A stretch of 44,382 nucleotides of DNA, from positions 1 to 44,382 of the forward strand of contig JAOPGA020001610.1 of the NCBI GenBank assembly GCA_026419775.2, in the 5' to 3' direction. The position numbers and the translations under genes were made by a program. Below are positions 37,520 through 44,382 of the stretch, piece after piece (the first letter of the stretch is position 1; every line of letters begins with the position of its first letter). The notes beneath the pieces were generated by a model, which was not told where the DNA came from, did no database searches, and saw only the letters and a list, made by a program, of their open reading frames with translations. This DNA is from Acrasis kona. Lineage: Eukaryota > Heterolobosea > Eutetramitea > Acrasida > Acrasidae.

Positions 37520-39673
37520 CAACAACAATTCAATCAAGAATATGAACAAGCAAGTGTGTCATTCGTAAAGACTTTTCACGCGAGAGACCCAGTGCACCTA
37601 GAGAGTTCTTTCTTTGTTGACCCAAGTGAGTGGAACTCCAATCACCTCCTTCCTGTTATCGAAAGAGGAGGACATGTTATACTTTTGGCACCAAGTTCAA
37701 GCGGTAAAACAACAAGAGTCTTGTCTCTAAAAGACCAATTAAACGCCACAGGCAAATATTATTGCATCTACATTGTCTCATCATTCATAACGAATAATAT
37801 TTTCGAGGATTTTTCAGGTCGAGTTAACGAACAACTTCGTCAAATAGTTATTGGATACCAGAAACAAGACTTTAAAAAATACGAAGATGTTTACAAAGAA
37901 TTTGATACTTCCGGGAAGCGGTTGGTTCTTTTATTTGATGAGATTGACGCTATAGGAGCTCCTGGATTCGACAAGAAACAGCGGCAGGAGTTTCTTACCG
38001 CAATCAGAGTGGAAAGGGATAAGAACAGAGGAGGTCACAAGACATTCCTTTTATCTTCGTTTATCATATCAAACGTTTTTGGACCATACCTGATCGAAAC
38101 AGTTGGAAGTTCCCCATACAATGTCAATGATGTAAAATTCGCACCATTCTTCTCATTAGATGATACGAAAGACCTATTCAAACAATATCAAGACTACAAC
38201 AAAATTACGGATTTTGATGACAAAATTATAGATTCAACATTCGAATTCACTGGTGGTGCACCAGGTTTGACTTGTATCATGGGGGAACTGTTGGATAAGT
38301 ATCGTATTCGTGAGAACAAAATGCCCAATATCTCGGAATGGTACAATTACTTGAACTCGACCGAATGCATTTTGAATATATTGCTGAGCAGCAACTACAT
38401 GGGTATATATATGTACTTGATTGGTGATCCAGATACTTTCGATGTGTTAGTCAAAAGCCTTTCAGCGACAATACCAAACCTTGGTGATATTCATGTAGCC
38501 AATTTGTACATGTTACAAAGAACTAATATAGTCCGCATAGAATCAGGTAGATATGTAGTCGCAAATCCTTTTGTGACTCGACTGATTAGCTATATATTAA
38601 GACCAGTTGCTGCTGTCAAAGAATTTACATTGTACGATGAGCGTGGTATTGTGGTTGTAAAAAATCTTTTAAAAGAAACGATCAAATTGATAAGTCCTAT
38701 AGACATCATCATGCAACAGAAGCAGAGTTCAAATAGCCATTGCAGTAAATGTGGTCCTGCCTACAAGGAGATACATTATGTAAATGCATTCAAAATCGCT
38801 TTGGATAAACTACTCGCAAGCCAAACGTCCTACTTTTATTTAATTGAAAAGCCTGTTCAAGTTGGGAAATCTACAATGTCGTGTGATTCTGTTATAAAAT
38901 TATCTGGACAAAGAATTGGTATTGAACACGCAGCAGCAGTTAGTATCGCACCAGATTCAGCTTCACAGGGGACATTGATGCATCATATTGACAAACAAGC
39001 GTATGTATACAAGAGTGTACTAGAACTAGATCAGATGTGGGTTATTGACTGGACTAATGTCGAGCCAAAGCACACCACACACGCTTCTGACAAAATCTAC
39101 CACTACCCGAAAAGGGAGTACTGCAAATTAGTATATGTCTATCACAACGCTGATTTCAACAAGCTGCAAATCCATTTTGAAGACGAAGTTGTTGATGTAC
39201 ATTTGAAGCTTTCTTTGACTCCACAGGAAGTTTATAGCGAACATTTAAATAAAAAAAGAAAATTTCAAGATGGAGAGATCATAGATTCTCAGAGTGATAT
39301 TGAAGCACTACAGAGGGAGAATCAATTGTTGCAACAGCAGTTATATCTACAAAAGCAATGTAAGTCACAACACAACAAAAGTACTCAACATGTTATTGTA
39401 GTGGGTGGAGCGAGTGGAGGTGGTCAGAAGCCATTGTTTCAAATTGAAGTGTTCAAATACAAATCAGGTGAAGATGACTTTGGTTGCGTAATCGATATCG
39501 GAGATGATTTGTCAAGTTGGGATGAAATCAAGCAAAAGATTGCCCATAAGTGTGGGATCTCAGGGTTTGAATTTCTTGTAAAAGAATCAAATGGTGGAAA
39601 ATTTTCTAAAATTGATGAAAAAAAATATCTGGTAAATGGGGGAACGTACTATTATGTAACAAAGAAACAATAA
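37520..39673 (+). CDS. Crinkler-like P-loop NTPase with nuclease-like and ubiquitin-like regions
   Basis: A long open frame (over 700 codons) with an N-terminal P-loop NTPase: Walker A APSSSGKTT, Walker B LVLLFDEIDA, and FTGGAPGLTCIMGELL, resembling STAND/AAA-type ATPases of Crinkler-family proteins. Residues about 415-520 (FKIALDKLLASQTSYFYLIE, then GQRIGIEHAAAV, then HHIDKQAYVYKSVLELDQMW) resemble the restriction-endonuclease-like domain found after that NTPase. A coiled coil and a C-terminal ubiquitin-like fold (LFQIEVFKYKSGEDDFGC to GGTYYYVTKK) end it. No ATG occurs in frame before the NTPase; the frame is open from 37520 and the first 5' codon usable would be GTG 37556. The true start is unresolved. 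It diverges from the RING gene. Confidence 0.75.
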   Translation, partial: QQQFNQEYEQASVSFVKTFHARDPVHLESSFFVDPSEWNSNHLLPVIERGGHVILLAPSSSGKTTRVLSLKDQLNATGKYYCIYIVSSFITNNIFEDFSGRVNEQLRQIVIGYQKQDFKKYEDVYKEFDTSGKRLVLLFDEIDAIGAPGFDKKQRQEFLTAIRVERDKNRGGHKTFLLSSFIISNVFGPYLIETVGSSPYNVNDVKFAPFFSLDDTKDLFKQYQDYNKITDFDDKIIDSTFEFTGGAPGLTCIMGELLDKYRIRENKMPNISEWYNYLNSTECILNILLSSNYMGIYMYLIGDPDTFDVLVKSLSATIPNLGDIHVANLYMLQRTNIVRIESGRYVVANPFVTRLISYILRPVAAVKEFTLYDERGIVVVKNLLKETIKLISPIDIIMQQKQSSNSHCSKCGPAYKEIHYVNAFKIALDKLLASQTSYFYLIEKPVQVGKSTMSCDSVIKLSGQRIGIEHAAAVSIAPDSASQGTLMHHIDKQAYVYKSVLELDQMWVIDWTNVEPKHTTHASDKIYHYPKREYCKLVYVYHNADFNKLQIHFEDEVVDVHLKLSLTPQEVYSEHLNKKRKFQDGEIIDSQSDIEALQRENQLLQQQLYLQKQCKSQHNKSTQHVIVVGGASGGGQKPLFQIEVFKYKSGEDDFGCVIDIGDDLSSWDEIKQKIAHKCGISGFEFLVKESNGGKFSKIDEKKYLVNGGTYYYVTKKQ

Positions 39674-40174
39674 AATTTGTTTTTACTTCATAATTGCCTC
39701 TTTCAAATTAAGAATGCAGAAGTTTTAAAAAAAAAGTCATAATTTAAAGTGCCTCTTCTTGTCGTCGTAAATATGACGTGCATTCCAAAGTAATTCTGGT
39801 TTCTATTCCTTCCGGGGTGCTTCGGTTGATGATGCGAAGAATTTCGTAATCAGGTGGTTGACTTGGTTCCTTGTATGAACGTGTTGTTTAGCAGGTGCCA
39901 CAGCACATTCATTCTGGTAGGCGTATTCAGGTTCCCATTTTGTATGACATTTTAGATTGTGGCGGAGAACATTTAGAAACATTTTTATTTTCATTTTTTT
40001 TCCAATAATTGAACATTCGCAGGGGGTGCAGCTTCCTTGCTCTGATATTAAAAATGCGTTTCAAATAGTGAACAGGTAACTCGTCGAGTTGAATCTTATG
40101 GACGCACATGTTCAAAACATTACTGCATGTATATTGATTTGATTGGGACCCACATAGAAAGAATTCTCTGATTT

Positions 40175-40390
40175 AACTGGGTCTCTCTGGTGATGGAACA
40201 ACCATATGTATAATAACCGAATGACACTTCTTGTCATTTCTGTAAAATGCACGTTGATAAACTTTTGGCCTTGGAATTGGGTTGTGAGTGCAGTCAATGG
40301 CACCAACAGCGTAACGGAACAATCTAGAGAAACTGTTCATTTTGGCGATACTGTTCTCTTGTTGGCCAGTTAATCTTCAAAGTACAAAAT
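40175..40390 (-). mobile_element. Harbinger/PIF-type transposase fragment
   Basis: On the minus strand, FRYAVGAIDCTHNPIPRPK followed by VYQRAFYRNDKKCHSVIIHM matches the first catalytic Asp block of DDE_4 transposases (GAIDGTHI.I.RP). Just upstream INWPTREQY, in another frame, resembles the IxWPTxEE motif that precedes it. A frameshift separates the two and a stop follows PSPERPS, so this is a decayed piece; the second Asp and Glu are not seen. Remaining sequence between 39674 and 40541 has no gene I can support. Confidence 0.65.
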
Positions 40391-40541
40391 CCACCGGTAC
40401 AAGTTCCAGAGAGCCCTGTTCGACAACCGGTACAAGGTATCCAAAAGAAGAAGAAAACTGCTCCAACAAACAAAGGAGCTAAATAAGAGTTTATAAAAAG
40501 ATAACCCAACATATTTTACATAATATTAAGTATCTCGACAT

Positions 40542-40623
40542 GCATTGATGGTTTAGTGGTAGAATTGGACGTTGCCATCGTCTAGACCGGGGTTCGATAT
40601 TGCGGAAAATCCCCGTCAATGCA
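40542..40623 (+). tRNA. tRNA-Gly(GCC) with an 11-nt T-loop intron, copy 2
   Basis: Every exon base equals that of the copy at 8229-8309: acceptor GCATTGA/TCAATGC, anticodon loop TTGCCAT, T-stem CGGGG/CCCCG, discriminator A, and a T6 terminator. The T-loop insertion differs: ATTGCGGAAAA (40599-40609) in place of TTACCGAAAG. Removing it leaves the same 71-nt tRNA with loop TTCGATT. Exon TTC can pair with intron GAA above the T-stem, leaving the 3-nt bulge AAT. Confidence 0.9.
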
Positions 40624-40710
40624 TTTTTTAAATAATTTGTTGCCGGCAAGTTGAATTTGATCACTAAAGATTAAGGAGTCCAACAAATTGATGAAAATCA
40701 ACTGTTCGAG

Positions 40711-40911
40711 ATGTTAAACAAAAATAGCAAACTCCAAGGCGTTGCAGACGCGCTGAAGTCGGCAGGCATTGATGGAGAGGGATTTACCGTGTTGAAAAAG
40801 ATTGATTTCGGAATTCAAAATGACATTAAAATTGATCTTAATGCCAACGTTAGAGTAATCCTACGCAACTTTGCAAGGGAAAATTTCGGAATTGAACAAT
40901 ACTTGGAATAA
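40711..40911 (+). CDS. Small ORF of unknown function
   Basis: An ATG ORF of 66 aa (MLNKNSKLQGVADALKSAGI...) whose frame is open upstream to 40675 (GVQQIDENQLFE before the ATG), so it may be the last exon of a longer or fragmentary gene. It is predicted helix then strands, with no recognised domain. The stop is part of AATAAA. Confidence 0.4.
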   Translation: MLNKNSKLQGVADALKSAGIDGEGFTVLKKIDFGIQNDIKIDLNANVRVILRNFARENFGIEQYLE

Positions 40912-41634
40912 AAGATGTTGGGATATAAAATAAGTTTATTGTTATGGGTGATTTTGAACTCTGATTACAGAATTAACGTCTTTAAACCTTCCAATTTGAT
41001 CGAACTGATCAACCTTTTACAATCCATAAAATTTTAACCCTAAACACTGTATTGCAGACATCAACTCCTGAAGAATGTGGGGGATTCCCGTTACCTTTGT
41101 CATACCATCACACCACGGTGTACACCACAACACAATCCATTGGAAGGTGTAACAAGGGAAAGAATAGCACTTTTGTAAGAATGCGTGATAGGGCCTCTAC
41201 ACTAGTTATGCTACGGAGATGTTAAATTAAGGGAATGCGTGATAGGGCCTTCTTAATGGTACATAGAACGGTGTATAACTTATAATTAAGGGAATGCGTG
41301 ATAGGGCCTCCTTAATGTACACAGTATACACAGAGTAGAATAGGACTTTGAAGGTTAATACAAAGAGACTTGAAAGTGGTAGAGAGATTGATTCGTCATA
41401 GAGATTTGAGACGGCATGAAAACTATTATCGGAAAGTGATAGTTATAACCTAGAAGTGGGCTCGCAGCGCCTTTGGCCCATCCTTCAATTTTTTATTTAC
41501 AATAAAATTCCGGATAAACCATACCACCCCAGACTCGCACCGAACAACACGAGACCAACAACACAACATACAAAAGTAAGCAACATTTATGAGGTAATGC
41601 ACACCTGGTTACTAGAACTTTTTTGAAGCAATAG
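40912..41634. other. Non-coding stretch with hairpin repeats
   Basis: No protein gene is seen in 720 bp. The three hairpin repeats at 41176-41316 are the only structured feature; the rest is unremarkable AT-rich DNA with a short GC-rich patch near 41457-41486. Confidence 0.5.
41176..41316 (+). repeat. Three spaced repeats forming hairpins with a shared loop
   Basis: The 18-mer GAATGCGTGATAGGGCCT occurs exactly at 41179-41196, 41233-41250 and 41292-41309 (spacing 54 and 59). Copy 3 is flanked by the perfect arms ATTAAGG/CCTTAAT, copy 2 by ATTAAG/CTTAAT, and copy 1 by the unrelated but also complementary TGTA-GA/TCTACA with one bulged A. The core is kept while flanking arms differ yet still pair, as expected for a selected hairpin. 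The function is unknown. Confidence 0.6.
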
Positions 41635-41734
41635 GGGTACACGCAGGAGCAATTAACTTTGCCATTTGTCTATTCCCGCCGCGTGGAGGTGCTATGGGTA
41701 CACTTAAGAGCAATTAACTTTGCCTTTTGTCTAT
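41635..41734 (+). repeat. Two 39-bp imperfect direct repeats
   Basis: 41635-41673 and 41696-41734 share about 34 of 39 bases, both containing GAGCAATTAACTTTGCC and ending TTTGTCTAT, 61 bp apart. They lie just upstream of the piggyBac-like remnant and contain TTAA, so they may be subterminal repeats of that element; this is inference. Confidence 0.55.
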
Positions 41735-41739
41735 ATTTC

Positions 41740-42771
41740 TACCAATAAGATTGCTCTTTTAATTCTTTGTGAACCACCACATCCGTTATATCAACCATCA
41801 CATCCATCATTACATCAACCATCACAACCAGAACAGCCACCTCAACAACCATCTCAACAATAAGATGATTCAAATCAATCACTAAACCAACCTCACACAC
41901 AGCCAACAACATAACCTTCCAAACCAAGAACTAAAAGGGGAGGCAAAAGCAAAAAAAACCGAAACAGTTAATTGCCAACAAGCCCTCCAAGTCAAACATC
42001 AAATATACAGCAAGGTCTGGATCCAGCAACTGTTATAGGAGATGTGTTAGACATTTATCCTGACGAGGATGAATTGACTGATGTTCAACAGGCATTTCTA
42101 CAACTAGCTATAGAAGATTTTGGATATAGATTTAGAAACCATTGAACTACACAAAGAGTCATCTAAGAAAAATGTTCCAATGACCAATAGAGAAGTAACT
42201 GCTGATGATCCAGACATTGCTTTGGAGTTATATTGCATGCTTGTTAGTGATGGGGTTACAACCATTTCCTACATTAGACCAGTACTGGGAGAAGAGAGAC
42301 CCTGCTACAGTCTCATATGGCAATGACAATATCAAGGGTTTGATTGCAAAGAACAAATGGAAGTTAGTTCATAGGTTCTTGCACTTTGACCAAGAGTGGT
42401 TGGAAGAGAGAGTTAACTTGTTGTTCCAAAAATATTACATGCCATGTGATATTATAAGTGTTGATGAGATGATGTCCAAGTTCTTAGGGAAATGTGGATT
42501 TAGAATGTTCATGCCTATGAAACCAATCAAGTATGGCCTCAAGTATTTTTCATTAGCCGACAAGCGTGGTTACACATTCAATTTTTGGTTATACAGAGGA
42601 TCAAAATCTTAACAGGCCACAGACACAGTGTCTATTGTAATAGACCACCTTGAGAAACTCCCAAAAGATAAAAAGTTTTTGCTGGGCACAGACAACTACT
42701 ATGGTAGCTTGACATTGATGAAAAAAGTGATTGAAAAGTTCAAGAACATTTATTACATCTCTACTGTCAGG
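41740..42771 (+). mobile_element. Decayed piggyBac-type transposase
   Basis: The clearest part, 42245-42612, reads LQPFPTLDQYWEKRDPATV, then GNDNIKGLIAKNKWKLVHRF, LHFDQEW, ISVDEMMSKFLGKCGFRMFM and KPIKYGLKYFSLADKRGYTF, the DDE_Tnp_1_7 (piggyBac) core with its DEMM block. The frame continues past an in-frame TAA as QATDTVSIVIDHLEKLPKDK and LGTDNYYGSLTLMKKV, ending at TVR. Upstream (41773-42110) a Pro/Gln-rich N-terminal region (QPSHPSLHQPSQPEQPPQQP) is broken by several stops and at least one frame change. The element is inactive and interrupted at its 3' side by a LINE. Confidence 0.82.
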
Positions 42772-44382
42772 CTATAAACGGTACCGGTCTAGAGATTAAT
42801 GCCTCTAAAACATTTCTCAGCTCAAACACCCATGGTTTTAATACAACTACACCACCATCCATACTCATTGATGGTGCACCCATTGTGTCTCTTCCTCCGC
42901 AAGAACCCATACGCTACCTCGGCGCTCACTTCTCTGCTGACGGTTCTCATTCTGGCCACATTGACCATATCACCTCTCAAGTCAGAAAAAAATTTGAAAA
43001 GCTTAAGAACCACTTTCTCCCCATCAACCAGCTCATTATGGCCGTGAATACCATTATTATTCCGACTATAACTTACGCTGCAGATTGTTTCTGCTGGAAT
43101 TTCACACAACTCCAGCAGCTAGATAGTTTGGTATCCTCTTTATTTATTGGCATTGCAGGGATACGGAGAAAAAACATGGGTAGACTGTTCCTTTTTGTTC
43201 CAACAAATAGAGGTGGATATGGGCTTGGTCATCCCTCCACCTTGATCAAAACTGAAGTTTTTGTTGGGCTTCACAAGTCCTTAAATTCCAACACTGATCC
43301 CCATCTCTTCGCCACCACTAAGCAACGATTCATTGACATCCAGCTTGCTAACCGGTTGCATGTCCACCCAGCTATGTCCAAAACACGAATTCCTCACACA
43401 AATCGTGTAAACTCTTATCTGGTGAACTCGTGCAATTTGCTTTACTCCGCTAATCTGCACATGATTGACAACTCACTGCTGAAAAACGCATCTTCATATG
43501 TGCTTACCGCTTGTAACAAGCACTCAACAGATTCCGAGACTTCGCGTCTTCTCGCTGCCAAAAATATACAACTTCTAAACGACCCTTTCTGGTCTGATGT
43601 TGATAATGTTCAACAGCTCTCGGATATCTTAGATGTTGACTTGAAAGATTACTACAACAGGACAGTGGCACGCACTTTGGTTTCGCCAGACAAAGGTAAA
43701 GTTGCACTGTTTCTAGAGGAAGCTCGCTCCAATCTTGTTAGACCCACAACTAATGACATAAATAGCGATGGAAATGCTGTCACGTGGTACACAGATGGCT
43801 CCGCTAACAAAGACAAAACTATTGCTGCGTACGCTGTAGTTAATAGTGAAAACTTTGATAAGGTGGAGTACGGTAGAATACCTGGCATTGCCAACAACTA
43901 TAGAGCAGAACTGTATGGATTCCTCCAAGCTTTAAGACGCTCCAGAGATGGTCAAAATGTCACTGTTATGACTGACTGTCTCTCTGGGATTGAAGCAGTT
44001 CACAGCTTCTCAAAGCTGAGCTCTTTAGAAGAAAAACTCCGAGTGTGCGACCATCAGCTTCTCTCTGCCATTATTTCAGAGAGGAATCGACTCGCAAGCT
44101 GCGAGTTCATTTATGTTCAGGCCCATGCCAATATTCCTGGTAATGAAGCTGCGGATGAATTTGCAAAGCGGGGACTCAATAACCTCATCTTATGTCGCGA
44201 CCCAAACAGATCTTCCTCCTCCGTCTCCGTTCCAATCAACTCTGCACACTCTCTAAAATGCAGTATTGGGACGACAAAAATCAAATAATCAACACCAAAT
44301 GCCCGAGGTGTTGTTTGCAACATGAGGACCAATCCCATGTTCTTCTAAATTGTCGCAAAAATTTGCCATACACATATGACGC
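42772..44382 (+). mobile_element. LINE (non-LTR retrotransposon) ORF2 3' part with RNase H, 5'-truncated
   Basis: The frame opens at the piggyBac junction with NGTGLEINASKTFL and IRYLGAHFSADGSH, the end of the reverse-transcriptase palm and the thumb of a non-LTR element. The connection domain follows, then a complete RNase H: WYTDGSANKDK, NNYRAELYGFLQAL, VMTDCLSGIEAV and VQAHANIPGNEAADEFAKRG, retaining the D-E-D-D residues and His. The frame closes at 44288, but the next frame reads KCPRCCLQHEDQSHVLLNC, the usual terminal zinc motif, so one frameshift near 44255-44270 separates them. RNase H places it in the I/R1-like LINE groups. Loss of the 5' part is typical of incomplete target-primed reverse transcription. 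The 3' end is beyond the window. Confidence 0.88.

Noticed and set aside
37554-37570. A 17-nt GT-AG intron giving the Crinkler-like gene an ATG
   Set aside because: Not accepted as a feature because all other introns are 35-44 nt; kept only as a question for RNA data.
41750-42610. In-frame TAA codons in an otherwise readable frame, hinting at UAA read as glutamine
   Set aside because: Many clear host genes here end at TAA at their expected lengths; the stops fall in a decaying transposon with other defects, so ordinary decay explains them.
1-44382. CRISPR arrays, retroviral or other virus-like elements
   Set aside because: No regular repeat-spacer array and no capsid, envelope or long-terminal-repeat structure was seen; the only mobile elements found are DNA transposons and a LINE.

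Overview
The window is nuclear DNA from a unicellular eukaryote with a compact, AT-rich genome, probably a flagellated or amoeboflagellate protist. Evidence: twenty GT-AG introns of only 35-44 nt, intergenic gaps often under 100 bp, the standard code, an I1/f-type axonemal dynein heavy chain and a MOK/LF4-type kinase (both imply a motile flagellum), and an RWP-RK factor (a family of plants, algae and some protists). I cannot name the species; a heterolobosean or amoebozoan-like protist is a guess.

Layout. 1-5.2 kb: 3' part of the dynein gene, convergent with a Sec14/CRAL-TRIO gene. 5-11.4 kb: a secreted or GPI-anchored protein with a histidine at the predicted signal cleavage site, a small basic protein, a YrhK-like six-span membrane protein, tRNA-Gly, a Spinster-like MFS carrier and a four-span membrane protein. 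11.6-16.4 kb: SLC26/SulP carrier, tRNA-Glu and an alpha/beta hydrolase. 16.4-22.9 kb: two permuted NlpC/P60-like proteins (one with Ser at the expected catalytic Cys), small unknowns, an AhpC/TSA-like thioredoxin-fold protein and a Gln-rich protein. 23.1-31.3 kb: MAPEG, an unknown basic protein, OGFOD1/Tpa1, NAA50, DNA polymerase epsilon subunit B and MOK kinase. 31.3-39.7 kb: a BAR-GYF protein, GST, a type I membrane protein, RWP-RK, a RING/B-box/PAH protein and a Crinkler-like NTPase-nuclease. 39.7 kb to the end: a gene-poor accessory tail with a Harbinger-type fragment, a second tRNA-Gly, three hairpin repeats, direct repeats, and a decayed piggyBac-type transposase interrupted by a 5'-truncated RNase H-bearing LINE.

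Main discovery candidate: all three tRNA genes carry short insertions at non-canonical places, none at the usual 37/38 site. Both tRNA-Gly(GCC) genes have 10-11 nt in the T-loop and the tRNA-Glu(CUC) gene has 26 nt in the D-loop. Removing them leaves perfect 71- and 72-nt cloverleaves. The two Gly copies have identical exons but different insertions, and all three can fold into a similar bulge-helix-loop at the exon-intron borders. This looks like an ectopic tRNA-intron system in a eukaryotic nucleus.

The housekeeping genes do not form an operon-like pathway. Shared traits instead describe the genome's expression style: tiny introns, poly(A) signals overlapping stop codons, a recurrent ATGTAAATAA box at several gene ends, and TATA boxes about 45-60 nt upstream of the ATG at four minus-strand genes.
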